The notes under the pieces were generated by a model, which saw only the letters and a list, made by a program, of their open reading frames with translations, ran no database searches and was not told the DNA's origin. A stretch of 64,000 nucleotides of DNA from Komagataeibacter rhaeticus (GTDB lineage Bacteria; Pseudomonadota; Alphaproteobacteria; Acetobacterales; Acetobacteraceae), in assembly GCF_003207855.1 (NCBI RefSeq), contig NZ_NKTZ01000003.1, positions 248,001 to 312,000 of the forward strand. The letters are read 5' to 3'. Below are positions 48,101 to 56,613 of this stretch, in pieces. Position 1 is the first letter of the stretch. Each line of letters begins with the position of its first letter. Both the position numbers and the translations under genes were made by a program.

Positions 48101-51100
48101 CCTGCGCATGACGGCGCGGCGCACATGGCGCTTTTTCGAGACCTTCACCACGCCGGACGACAACATGCTGCCGCCTGACAATTTTCAGGAAGACCCGACG
48201 CCGGTACTGGCGCGGCGCACGTCGCCCACCAATATCGGCCTGTACCTGCTGTGCACCGCCAGCGCGCGCGATTTTGGCTGGAGCGGCCTGGCCGATACCA
48301 TCGCCCGCCTGGAAGCCACGTTTGCCACGCTGGAGCGCATGCCGCGCTACCGGGGCCACTTTTACAACTGGTACGCCACCGCCGACCTCCAGCCGCTGGA
48401 CCCGGCCTATATTTCCAGCGTGGACAGCGGCAACCTGGCCGGTCACCTCGTGGCGCTGGCCAGCACCTGCCAGCGCTGGCAGGAAAACGGACCGGAAACC
48501 GACCCGTGGCGCGAAGGTACGGCTGATGCGCTGAACATCGCCATTGCCGACCTGACCTTCCGCGATGGCACGCGACTGAGCCACGGCCCGGCGGAACGCC
48601 AGTTGCTGCGGCGCCTGGCCGCATTCAAGAACAGCGTCCTGTCCGCCCCGGCGCGCTCGGCCACGGGCCTTGCGGCACTGCTGGACCACGGGCGCGCCCT
48701 GGTCCAGCAGGCGGCCCGCCTGCCCCCCGTGGCGGATGCCGCCACCGGCACGGACCGCATGTTCTGGATCTCCGCCCCGCTGCGCACGCTGGAAAGCCAC
48801 CAGCGCGACATGGACACGGACCTGCACGCAACGCTTGGCGCGCGACTGGGCGTGATCGCGCACAAGGCGCGGCGCATGGCGGAGGAAATGGATTTCCGGT
48901 TCCTGTGCAATCCCGCGCGCAAGCTGCTTTCCATCGGCTATCTTGTGGCGGAGGACGCACAGGATGCCAACTGCTACGACCTGCTGGCATCCGAAGCGCG
49001 GCTGGCGGTCTTCCTTGCCATAGCCAAGGGGGACATGCCCGCCCATGACTGGTTCCGGCTGGGGCGGCCGATCACGCCGGTGGGCAATGGCGCGGCACTG
49101 GTCTCGTGGTCGGGGTCGATGTTCGAATATCTCATGCCCTCGCTGGTCATGCGCGCGCCCATGGGCAGCCTGCTGGCACAGACCAACATCCTGATCGTGC
49201 AACGCCAGATCGCCTACGGGCAGGCACGCGGCATTCCGTGGGGCATATCGGAATCCGCCTATAACGTGCGGGACCTGGAATATACCTACCAGTATTCCAA
49301 TTTCGGCATTCCCGGCCTTGGCCTCAAGCGCGGGCTGGGGCTGGATACGGTGGTGGCCCCCTACGCCACCATGCTGGCGGCGATGGTGGACCCGAAAAAG
49401 GCGGTCGCCAACCTTTACACGCTGGAGAAAACCGGCGCGCTGGGCCGCTTCGGGCTGTATGAATCCCTTGATTACACACCCGGGCGCGTGCCCGATGGCA
49501 GCACGGTTGCCATCATCCGCGCCTATATGGCCCACCATCAGGGCATGTCCATCCTGGCGGTGGCGGATGCGGTGATGAACGGGATCATGCGCACGCGCTT
49601 CCATGACGACCCGGTCATCGCCTCGGCCGAACTGCTGCTGCAGGAACGCGCGCCACGCACCGGGGCGGTGGCACGGCCCCTGCCCACCGAGGAGGCGGCC
49701 CCGCCCCCCGTACGCGCCATCACCGCGCCATCGGGACGGTACATGGACCATGCCGAGACACTCTCCCCCGTCACGCATCTCCTTTCCAACGGGCGTTACG
49801 TCGTGATGCTGACCGCGGCGGGGTCGGGCTACAGCCGCTGGCAGGGTCAGGCCATCACACGCTGGCGCGAGGATGCGACCTGTGACGATTATGGCCAGTA
49901 CATCTACCTGAAGAACCGCCGGACCGGGCAGGTCTGGACCGCGGGCCTGCAGCCGGGGCGGACGCGGCCCGATGAATATGGCGTGGGCTTTCATGAAGAC
50001 CGTGCCGAGTTCGCCCGCCGGGACGGTGTCGTGACCACAACGCTGGAAATACGTGTCTCAGCCGAGGATGACGCCGAGATCCGCCAGCTTTCCATATTCA
50101 ATGGCGGCAGCGAGACACTGGATATCGAGATCACGTCCCATGCCGAACTTGCCCTGTTGCCACAGGCGGCGGATCTTGCGCATCCGGCCTTTACCAAGCT
50201 GTTCGTGCAGACGGAATACCTGGCTGGCGCCCGCGCGCTGATCGCCACCCGCCGCAGGCGCACCCCGGACGAGGCGGAAATATGGGTCGCACACCTGATC
50301 ACGTGCGACACGCCTGTCGAGGTCGAGACCGACCGCGCACGCTTCATAGGCCGCAGGCGCACCGTGCATGACCCTGCCGCACTGGACACGCCAACGCCCC
50401 CCGCCGGGCATACCGGCACGGTGCTGGACCCGGTCTTTTCCATCCGCACGCGCACGGCCATCCGTCCTGGCGCCATGGCGCGTGTCACGTTCTGGACGCT
50501 GGCCGCATCCAGCCGTGCCGCCCTGATGGACCTGATCGAAACACATCGTGACCTGGCCGCCGTCGAGCGTGTCCGCACGCTGGCCTGGACACAGGCGCAG
50601 GTCCAGCTGCGCCATCTGGACATGACGCCCGCCATGGCGGACCTGTTCCAGCAACTGGCCGGGCATGTCATATTTGCTGCCCCGACCCTGCGCGCCGGTT
50701 CCGCCACGATAGAAAAGGGCGCGGGTCCCCAGCCACTTTTATGGGAGCAGGGCCTGTCGGGCGACCTGCCGGTCATGGTGCTGCGCATAAGGGAAAACGC
50801 CAGCACGGATATCGTACGCATGCTCTTGCTGGCACATGAATACTTCCAGCTCAAGCAGCTGGCGGTGGACCTTGTCATCCTTAATGAACATCCGGCCTCC
50901 TACCTGCAGGACCTGCAGGTCTCGCTGGACCAGCTTGTGCATGGCAGGCCGCGCGCGGGCAGTGGCGTGGGATCCGTACGGGTGCTGCGCGCGGACCTGC
51001 TTTCCCCTGCCGTGCGCAACCTGATCCTGTCGGTGGCGCGCGTGGTGCTGGACGCGGACCGGGGACTGGCCGAACAGCTGGGCCAGGCGGAACGGACCCT

Positions 51101-53588
51101 GCCGCGCCCGTTCGGGACAGCCCCACGCCAGCCACGGCCCGAAGCCACGGATTTTGGCATGCCCGCCGTGCCGGCACTGGAATTCTTCAATGGCCATGGC
51201 GGCTTTGCCCGACAGGGGCGTGACTATGTAATCGTACTGGGTCCCGGCCAGACCACGCCCGCGCCATGGATCAACGTGATTGCCAATGATACGTTCGGCT
51301 TCCAGGTCTCGGCCGAAGGCAGTGGCTATACATGGTCGGGCAACAGCCGCGAGCACCAGATCACCCCCTGGTCCAACGACCCGGTAAGCGACCACGCGGG
51401 GGAGACCTTCTATTTCCGCGATGAAAACACCGGCATGCTGTGGTGCCCCACCGCCGCCACGCGCCGCGACCCGCAGGCAACCTACGTGACCCGCCATGGC
51501 CGTGGCCATACCCGGCTTGAACGGATTGCCCACGGCATTGCCAGTTCCCTGCTGCAGTATGTGCCCGTGACGGACCCGGTCAAGATCACGCGCATCCAGC
51601 TTCACAACCAGTCGGAGCGGCCGCGCACGCTGTCCGTCACCGCTTATGTGGAATGGGTTCTGGGCGCCGCGCGCAGCGTGACGGCCCCCTTCGTCTCCAC
51701 CACCATGGATGCCGAGACGGGGGCGCTGTTCGCGCGCAACCGCTGGAAGCCCGAATATGCCAGCCGCGTGGCCTTTGCCGATATTGGCGGCTACCTGAGC
51801 GCAAGTTCGGGTGACAGGGGCGCGTTCATCGGCCGCAATGGCACGCTGGACAGGCCGCTGGCCTTCAGCCATCCCAACGGCGTGCAGGGCCGCACCGGGG
51901 CGGGACTGGACCCGTGTGGCGTGGTGCAGACCGTGGTCACCCTGCCACCGGGCGGACGGGCGGAAATCGTGTTCCTGCTGGGGGAAGGCGTGGATGAGGA
52001 CCATGCCCGCGCACTGGTCAGCCATTATCGCGGCACCGACCTTGACGATGTGCTTGCCACGGTCGAGGCACACTGGAACCAGGTGACCGGCGGCATCACG
52101 GTCAGTACGCCAGACCGTGCGATGGACATCATGCTCAATGGCTGGCTGCTGTACCAGACACTGGCCAGCCGCGTGCAGGCGCGCGCGGGCTTCTATCAGG
52201 CCAGCGGGGCCTATGGCTTCCGTGACCAGCTGCAAGATGGCATGGCCCTGGCCGCATCCTGCCCGCAGCGCGTGCGCGCCCACCTGCTGCGCGCGGCGTC
52301 ACGCCAGTTTGTGGAAGGGGACGTGCAGCACTGGTGGCTGCCCGATACCGGGGCGGGCGTGCGGACCCATATCTCCGATGACTGCGCGTGGCTGGCCCAT
52401 ACGGTGGCGCATTATGTCAGTGCGACCGGCGATGTCGCGGTGCTGGATGAACCGCTTCCCTTCCTTGAGGGACCGGCGCTGCCCATGGACGAGCATGACC
52501 GCTTCATGATCCCGGCCCGCTCCGCCCGGACCGGCACCCTGTTCGAACACTGTGCCCGCGCGCTGGAACACGGCATGGCGGTGGGCGCGCACGGGCTGCC
52601 GCTTATGGGCACGGGCGACTGGAACGACGGCATGAACCGCGTGGGCGAGAAGGGACAGGGCGAGAGTGTATGGCTGGGCTGGTTCCTGCACGCAACACTT
52701 GCCAGCTTCATCCCGCTGGCGCGCGCGCGCGGCGAACATGCACGCGCGCAGGCATGGCAGGACCATGCCCACGCGCTGGCCACGGCGCTGGAAGCCACAT
52801 GGGATGGTGACTGGTACCTGCGCGCCTATTTTGACGACGGCACGCCACTTGGCGCCCATACCAGCGCGGAATGCCAGATCGATGCCATTTCCCAGTCCTG
52901 GGCCGTGCTTTCGGGGGTGGCGCCGCTGGAACGGGCGGAGCATGCCATGCGCTCGGTCATGGCGCGGCTTGTACGCGGGCAGGACGGGCTGGTACTGGTG
53001 CTGGCCCCCCCGTTCAACACCATTGGCCCCGATCCGGGCTACATACGGGGCTACCCGCCGGGCATACGTGAAAACGGGGGCCAGTACACCCATGCGGCAC
53101 TCTGGACGGTCATGGCCATGGCGGCACTGGGTGAAGGGGACCAGGCGCATGACCTGTTCCACATGCTCAACCCGGTCAACCATGCCCTGACCCCCGCCGA
53201 TGTCGCCCGCTACCGGCTGGAGCCATACGTGGTCGCGGCCGATATCTATTCCACCCCGCCCCATGTGGGCCGGGGCGGATGGTCATGGTACACCGGATCG
53301 GCGGGATGGATGCAGCGCGTGGGAACCGAGACCATACTGGGCATCCGCATCATCGGCACGCAGCTTGCGCTCAACCCGTGCATTCCGCGCCAGTGGCCAC
53401 AATTCTCGGCAACCCTGCGCTGGCGGACGGCGACCTACGGCATTACCGTGCATAATCCGCACCAGCTCTGCCGGGGGACAGGTCACATCACGCTTGACGG
53501 CGCGGCCCTGCCCGCGGGCGCGATGATCGACATGGTGGATGATGGCGCGACCCATGCCGTCATAATAACACTGGGTGCCAACGCATAG
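45108..53588 (+). CDS. ndvB: Cyclic beta-1,2-glucan synthase (NdvB/ChvB-like)
   Basis: A giant inner-membrane protein of about 2826 residues, the size of rhizobial NdvB/ChvB and Brucella Cgs. It polymerises UDP-glucose, cyclises the chain and trims length to give periplasmic cyclic beta-1,2-glucan. Membrane segments lie near 430-478, 811-855 and 922-980. The glycosyltransferase (GT84-like) core holds VITLDADTRLPLETV, with DAD at 621-623, between the first two. The C-terminal GH94 phosphorylase-like part has GTGDWNDGMNR (D2504, D2507), carrying the family catalytic acid. Start ATG 45108 has GGAG six bases upstream; ATG 45090 is in frame too. No ndvA-like exporter is adjacent. Confidence 0.93.
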   Translation: MDGTTAPPSQPGRAFTSSWPSWLARLAGRAHRMPWENDATPLRCEIFGPERLEAHARSLAAAQTISPRPGGYGHPLSRRLTENGAFLRAADIRIADAIQAGKQLTPAAQWLADNYALVDMQIRETGLDLPPGYYARLPKLATGPFAGLPRVFGVAWALVAHTDSSFQPDTLCSFLLAYQSVTPLTIGELWAVPITLRIVLIENLRRVVAAIMDNNTSRREADTLADRLDAYRRGTPAALSGFLAMIDPRILTCAFTAQLAHRSRGLDPEKDPALVWLEQRLADRGTTVEDAVRDDLHEQGAFNATIRNIITSLRLIAGLDWTEAFDRVCLVNRLFAPYDSFTQADFASRDLYRKAVEELARGSALDEMDIAARAVDMARAAQAGEAADPRRADPGYYLLMAGRPALEAAIHFRPTLRHSLVRRFCRQGIMAYSMVVTGLTLAFMAIPLWLAHYGGTGAAWLLPAVAFIPVSEAAVACVNRLALEMLHATSLPGLEFRSGIPSHLRSMVVIPALLVTKETVAELLARIEVHYLATRDISVCFALLTDWTDHDSPHAPAQAMRFHLLHRRRVWSQSEGVWMGWERKRGKLHELNRLLRGATDTTFIPPAHGLPADVKYVITLDADTRLPLETVRRLIGKIAHPLNAARFDPASGRVCEGYAILQPRVTPSLPVGHESTLFQRIFASASGIDAYSAAVSDLYQDMFGEGSYAGKGIYDIDAFEAALAGRVPEATLLSHDLFEGIFARAGLVSDVEVVEEFPTDYLVAAQRLHRWTRGDWQLLPWITAGPSHRHAHGWISGIARWKMLDNLRRTLCTPLVLLALVSSWFLPFHAALVWTGFILAAVALPAFLPVLPALVPRQEWITLRSYLSVLGHASAEAAVMTFLNITFLAHLSFLMTDAILRTLGRVYMTRRHMLQWVPAAQIAGLLRSGLAGYYGRMAPATMLAGLIVPAVALWAAWSLFLAVPFAALWCLSPAIAMWASRTPVIAARTRPSRTDIRTLRMTARRTWRFFETFTTPDDNMLPPDNFQEDPTPVLARRTSPTNIGLYLLCTASARDFGWSGLADTIARLEATFATLERMPRYRGHFYNWYATADLQPLDPAYISSVDSGNLAGHLVALASTCQRWQENGPETDPWREGTADALNIAIADLTFRDGTRLSHGPAERQLLRRLAAFKNSVLSAPARSATGLAALLDHGRALVQQAARLPPVADAATGTDRMFWISAPLRTLESHQRDMDTDLHATLGARLGVIAHKARRMAEEMDFRFLCNPARKLLSIGYLVAEDAQDANCYDLLASEARLAVFLAIAKGDMPAHDWFRLGRPITPVGNGAALVSWSGSMFEYLMPSLVMRAPMGSLLAQTNILIVQRQIAYGQARGIPWGISESAYNVRDLEYTYQYSNFGIPGLGLKRGLGLDTVVAPYATMLAAMVDPKKAVANLYTLEKTGALGRFGLYESLDYTPGRVPDGSTVAIIRAYMAHHQGMSILAVADAVMNGIMRTRFHDDPVIASAELLLQERAPRTGAVARPLPTEEAAPPPVRAITAPSGRYMDHAETLSPVTHLLSNGRYVVMLTAAGSGYSRWQGQAITRWREDATCDDYGQYIYLKNRRTGQVWTAGLQPGRTRPDEYGVGFHEDRAEFARRDGVVTTTLEIRVSAEDDAEIRQLSIFNGGSETLDIEITSHAELALLPQAADLAHPAFTKLFVQTEYLAGARALIATRRRRTPDEAEIWVAHLITCDTPVEVETDRARFIGRRRTVHDPAALDTPTPPAGHTGTVLDPVFSIRTRTAIRPGAMARVTFWTLAASSRAALMDLIETHRDLAAVERVRTLAWTQAQVQLRHLDMTPAMADLFQQLAGHVIFAAPTLRAGSATIEKGAGPQPLLWEQGLSGDLPVMVLRIRENASTDIVRMLLLAHEYFQLKQLAVDLVILNEHPASYLQDLQVSLDQLVHGRPRAGSGVGSVRVLRADLLSPAVRNLILSVARVVLDADRGLAEQLGQAERTLPRPFGTAPRQPRPEATDFGMPAVPALEFFNGHGGFARQGRDYVIVLGPGQTTPAPWINVIANDTFGFQVSAEGSGYTWSGNSREHQITPWSNDPVSDHAGETFYFRDENTGMLWCPTAATRRDPQATYVTRHGRGHTRLERIAHGIASSLLQYVPVTDPVKITRIQLHNQSERPRTLSVTAYVEWVLGAARSVTAPFVSTTMDAETGALFARNRWKPEYASRVAFADIGGYLSASSGDRGAFIGRNGTLDRPLAFSHPNGVQGRTGAGLDPCGVVQTVVTLPPGGRAEIVFLLGEGVDEDHARALVSHYRGTDLDDVLATVEAHWNQVTGGITVSTPDRAMDIMLNGWLLYQTLASRVQARAGFYQASGAYGFRDQLQDGMALAASCPQRVRAHLLRAASRQFVEGDVQHWWLPDTGAGVRTHISDDCAWLAHTVAHYVSATGDVAVLDEPLPFLEGPALPMDEHDRFMIPARSARTGTLFEHCARALEHGMAVGAHGLPLMGTGDWNDGMNRVGEKGQGESVWLGWFLHATLASFIPLARARGEHARAQAWQDHAHALATALEATWDGDWYLRAYFDDGTPLGAHTSAECQIDAISQSWAVLSGVAPLERAEHAMRSVMARLVRGQDGLVLVLAPPFNTIGPDPGYIRGYPPGIRENGGQYTHAALWTVMAMAALGEGDQAHDLFHMLNPVNHALTPADVARYRLEPYVVAADIYSTPPHVGRGGWSWYTGSAGWMQRVGTETILGIRIIGTQLALNPCIPRQWPQFSATLRWRTATYGITVHNPHQLCRGTGHITLDGAALPAGAMIDMVDDGATHAVIITLGANA

Positions 53589-53825
53589 GGTCCCGCCCTG
53601 TATACTGATGCAATACTGCCTGAACGGCCGCGGCATGCATCCTGTGTATTTATTTGGCTCCCGCCGCCGGACAGTACAGAACCATCCCCACCGCGCACCG
53701 TTAAGCCCCTGACGGCATGACACGGGGGCCGGGCCGTTTGCCTGCCCCCCCCTGACGCCACGCGCAGGCCACCTGCCGCCCGGCGGCATATGCACCTGTC
53801 GTGCCCCCACGCAAAGGATGCAACC

Positions 53826-54101
53826 ATGGCTTATGACATACATTCCCGCACGCCGCCCTGTGGTGTCGTGCTGTCTCCCCCGCAGCAGGGCACGCCACCG
53901 CATACGGCCCCACCGGGACATGGCGGCCCCCGCGCGGGTGAGGACGAGCCGGAATCCACCCTTGATAATGATGAAAAGATAGAAAAGACCAGCCATCGGG
54001 ACACCCGGCGCGACAGCCCCGGCAGCCGCCCCGGGCCGCATGCCGATACACCGGACGCACCCGGCCACCCGACCGGCCCGCAGGGACAGGCACCCTGCTG
54101 A
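53826..54101 (+). CDS. Small Pro/Gly/Asp-rich hydrophilic protein, unknown function
   Basis: 91 residues starting MAYDIHSRTPPCGVV. The composition is Pro, Gly, His and charged residues with no hydrophobic core, and a central acidic stretch (EDEPESTLDNDEKIEK). Probably intrinsically disordered. AAAGGA lies seven bases before the ATG. It is the first of several small genes after the glucan synthase. No family recognised; a chance reading frame in GC-rich DNA cannot be excluded. Confidence 0.4.
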   Translation: MAYDIHSRTPPCGVVLSPPQQGTPPHTAPPGHGGPRAGEDEPESTLDNDEKIEKTSHRDTRRDSPGSRPGPHADTPDAPGHPTGPQGQAPC

Positions 54102-54263
54102 GCGGCACGATATGAGGCGTGATGGTATTGACGGCAGTGTTTTCATGCCCCGTTGCGCCCCACGGCAGTATTCACCGGGACAGGACAGTCCGCATGCAAC
54201 CTTCCCGCGCATGATTTCTTTAATGAGCAGTATATTCTTCCCGACACGAAAAGGCATGAGCAA

Positions 54264-54608
54264 ATGGCCAAGACAATCCGTTCAGCCCTGCTGGCAGCCC
54301 TTATCGCCAGCACCCCCGCACTGGCCCTGGCCCAGTCCGACATGCAGACTGGCCCGGCCCCCACTGCTGATTCAGCAGCATCACAGGTGGGCAGGAACCC
54401 GCCTTCAGCCACATCGCCCTCAGGCGGGCGCGTCGAACCGTCCGACAGGCTGTGGAACAACCCGCGCACCGTCAGTGAACAGCCGGGCACACAGCCACCC
54501 GCCAGCACTTCCTCCGGCGGTATGCACCGTCACGGAGGGGCCGAAGCCGGACGCAGCAGCCGTGGCGGCAACAAGACCCCCTCCCCCGCCGATAGCAGCG
54601 AACAGTAA
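54264..54608 (+). CDS. Small secreted Ser/Pro/Gly-rich protein
   Basis: 114 residues. The first 23 are a convincing signal peptide (MAKTIRSALLAALIASTPAL, cleaved near ALA-QS). The mature part is rich in Ser, Pro, Gly, Thr and Gln, with RVEPSDRLWNNPRTVSEQPG in the middle and GGMHRHGGAEAGR near the end. Likely a disordered periplasmic protein. AAGG lies about nine bases upstream of the ATG. No family recognised. Confidence 0.6.
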   Translation: MAKTIRSALLAALIASTPALALAQSDMQTGPAPTADSAASQVGRNPPSATSPSGGRVEPSDRLWNNPRTVSEQPGTQPPASTSSGGMHRHGGAEAGRSSRGGNKTPSPADSSEQ

Positions 54609-54865
54609 GGCCCGCCGCCACCGCGCGCGTCCCTCCCTCATGCATCAGCCAGATGAGAACGGCCATGTCGATACCGTATGCTCATATGTCCAGCCAGCCC
54701 CCCCTGCCCCCGCCCGCGCCACCCGGTCCACGGGGCTGTCCCCCCATGGCGCCGGACAGGTCGCAGCCCATTGATGCGCCCTTCCCCCCGCCGCCCCCGC
54801 TACAGCACCACGGCCGCCCCTTCATGGCGCGCAGGACCGGCTCCATCCGGCAAGGAATACTGAAA

Positions 54866-55024
54866 ATGCACAAAGATCCGCCCCCCGAGACGGAAAAGCA
54901 GCCCACCCCGGCCCAGAAGCACGAAGATGAAGGCCGCGATGAAGCGCTGGATGAAAGCTTTCCCGCCAGCGATCCGCCCGCGCAGGGGCGCACGACCGAA
55001 CCGAACAGAAGGCCCGGCAGGTAG
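54866..55024 (+). CDS. Small protein with DEALDESFPASDPPA motif
   Basis: 52 residues starting MHKDPPPETEKQPTPAQ. The hydrophilic, acidic core ends in DEALDESFPASDPPAQG, a motif I recognise from many short uncharacterised proteobacterial proteins, which supports this as a genuine gene. AAGGA sits about ten bases before the ATG. The frame stays open upstream to 54653 through a Pro-rich stretch, so a longer form starting at ATG 54665 is conceivable. A strong hairpin follows. Function unknown. Confidence 0.65.
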   Translation: MHKDPPPETEKQPTPAQKHEDEGRDEALDESFPASDPPAQGRTTEPNRRPGR

Positions 55025-55120
55025 CAACGGCCTGTCGCCGCCCGTAAAGCCAATCCCGGCCGGCCTGTCCCACCTGCGGGCCAGGATACCGGTCAGGCAA
55101 CTGTTCCCGAACCCTCCCCA

Positions 55121-55149
55121 ACAGCCCGGACATCCAGTGTCCGGGCTGT
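55121..55149. terminator. Hairpin terminator after small-protein cluster
   Basis: Perfect 12-bp stem ACAGCCCGGACA/TGTCCGGGCTGT with a 5-base TCCAG loop, followed on the plus strand by the T-rich TCTGTTCTT. It lies between the convergent genes ending at 55024 and 55170, so it probably ends the plus-strand transcript. Confidence 0.75.
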
Positions 55150-55169
55150 TCTGTTCTTCCATATCCGTC

Positions 55170-55379
55170 CTATGACGGCGGCTGGCCATGCACCGTATGG
55201 TTACGCCTGTACAGGCGGGCAACCTGATGGGTCAGGTCATCGGCGCTGCGCAGCGTGCGGTTATGAAAGGCGCGTACGCTGTCATGTGCCGCGTAGAAAC
55301 GCCGGGTCACCCGGTCCGCTTCCACGATGACGGTGCCGACAAATGTGCCGTCCACCTCAACGATACGGGATTCAAGCAT
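55170..55379 (-). CDS. Small protein of unknown function
   Basis: 69 residues starting MLESRIVEVDGTFVGTVIVE, with alternating hydrophobic residues suggesting two beta strands, then a basic helical part (SADDLTHQVARLYRRN). It has the character of a real folded protein, unlike the overlapping plus-strand reading. No signal peptide. The ribosome-binding site is not strong. No family recognised. Confidence 0.5.
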   Translation of the reverse strand: MLESRIVEVDGTFVGTVIVEADRVTRRFYAAHDSVRAFHNRTLRSADDLTHQVARLYRRNHTVHGQPPS

Positions 55380-55635
55380 CGGATTACTGCCCCTGTTCGG
55401 CTGCGGTCAGGGCCGCAACCTGTGCCCGGCAGGATGTCCGCCGGCTGTTCTAGTAATTGCCGCCCCACATGCCAGGCATCGGGGCATGGATGTTACATCG
55501 ACCGATGCGGCACATTCGCATGGCTGGCAGGCACATGGCAGATCCCCCTGATCGGTATGACGCCACGACATGAGGCGCTGGAGCCGGATCATACATGCCG
55601 GGCGGGGACGGTCAACATATTATCTTTATGATAAG

Positions 55636-55660
55636 TGTTATTTTTTATATAACATTTTTT
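55636..55660. repeat. AT-rich palindromic unit, copy 1
   Basis: Contains GTTAT and ATATAAC around a T run, then CATTTTTT. It closely resembles the unit at 55857-55880, 220 bases away, suggesting a duplicated binding site. Confidence 0.45.
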
Positions 55661-55856
55661 ATGTTGTTATGCCCGCAGGATGCCACCCGTCAATTGCCAG
55701 TCCGAAAATTATATATTTATATACAATATGTTAATTAAATTTCTGGGCCAGACCGGGCCGCTCTTCACCTGTTTTATCTGAAAGCGCCCATCCTACAGGG
55801 GCTTCCCGTCATTCAGGGGCGCAAGGACGCTGGCACCGGTTAAATCCTTTATTTTT

Positions 55857-55880
55857 TGTTATATATTTTTATAACATTTT
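55857..55880. repeat. AT-rich palindromic unit, copy 2
   Basis: GTTATA and TATAAC arms (55858-55863 and 55870-55875) around TATTTT, followed by ATTTTCA. It lies 209 bases upstream of the peroxiredoxin-like start and shares its plan with copy 1. Confidence 0.45.
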
Positions 55881-56088
55881 CATTCGAATAATTTGAGAAT
55901 ATGCGCTAGATTAATCACGTTACATAACAGGGTAAACCCATGCTGTCCTGTAGAATGACCTCTCCGCTCCCGCATGCATGCGACAGGCATGGCGCGGGCC
56001 ATGGCTTTTTTATGCAGTGACCGTTTTTCACACCCGGCTACAGGCACCACGAATCCCGTAGCCATCGTGTTTCAGGAGAAATCCCGCA

Positions 56089-56613
56089 ATGGCCCTTTTT
56101 CCCGGCTGGCAGGCCCCGGATTTCATGATTGCCACCCCGACAGGCCCCATCAGCTTCCATGCATGGCATCGGGGCAGCTGGCGGATCGTACTGACCCATC
56201 CGGGGGATTACACCACCCACAGCCTGCGCCTGGCCCTGCCGCAGATACACGGCAGCGGAACAGGGCTCCACCTGCTGGGCCTGTCCCCCTTCCCGCTGCC
56301 GGAACCGGAAACGGGAATTGTGCCCTATCCCGGCATGCCGTCGCTGAGCGGGCCGGGGGCTGCTGTCACCATAATACAGGATGACACGGGCCATGTCAGA
56401 ACGCTGTGGCGGGGTACTGCCGTGGATGCAGGGCCGGAAGACGCCATGACGGACGCGCATGCGGTCTTTATCGTGGACCCGGTCAATACAATCCGCAGCA
56501 CGATCATCTATCCCGTTGCCGCCACCGGGCGGGATTTTGATGAAATCCTGCGCGTCCTAAGCGCACTGGATACGGGTCACCCCACGCTGGACCAAGCCCG
56601 CCGCGCGGCATGA
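56089..56613 (+). CDS. Peroxiredoxin-like protein (1-Cys/Prx6 branch) lacking the catalytic Cys
   Basis: 174 residues with AGGAG upstream of the ATG. The start LFPGWQAPDFMIATPTGPIS and the C-terminal FIVDPVNTIRSTIIYP with TGRDFDEILRVLSAL are clear 1-Cys peroxiredoxin (Prx6/AhpC-TSA) hallmarks. At the active site, where the family has TPVCTTE, this protein reads THPGDYTTHSLRLA: Ser45 replaces the peroxidatic Cys, and no other Cys is present. The Arg expected before the VF strand seems to be His (DAHAVFIV). At about 40 residues shorter than Prx6 it is probably a non-peroxidase pseudoenzyme. Its stop overlaps the next gene's ATG. Confidence 0.82.
   Translation: MALFPGWQAPDFMIATPTGPISFHAWHRGSWRIVLTHPGDYTTHSLRLALPQIHGSGTGLHLLGLSPFPLPEPETGIVPYPGMPSLSGPGAAVTIIQDDTGHVRTLWRGTAVDAGPEDAMTDAHAVFIVDPVNTIRSTIIYPVAATGRDFDEILRVLSALDTGHPTLDQARRAA

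Larger units (their letters stand above)
55380..56088. other. Long AT-rich intergenic region
   Basis: 709 bases without a supported gene. The stretches 55610-55745 and 55845-55935 are strongly AT-rich, unusual against the GC-rich surroundings. Two similar palindromic units (55636-55660 and 55857-55880) lie inside. It probably holds the promoters of the small gene at 55170-55379 and the peroxiredoxin-like gene at 56089, and may carry foreign DNA or a nucleoid-protein binding region (inference). Confidence 0.6.

Noticed and set aside
46491-49994. 1167-codon open reading frame antisense to the glucan synthase
   Set aside because: It lies wholly inside ndvB on the opposite strand, has Arg/His/Gly/Gln-rich composition without family motifs, and is expected from high GC at third codon positions.
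55188-55631. 147-codon plus-strand frame opposite the small gene at 55170-55379
   Set aside because: Its composition is unlike a folded protein and it runs into AT-rich intergenic DNA, whereas the minus-strand frame has plausible strands and helix.
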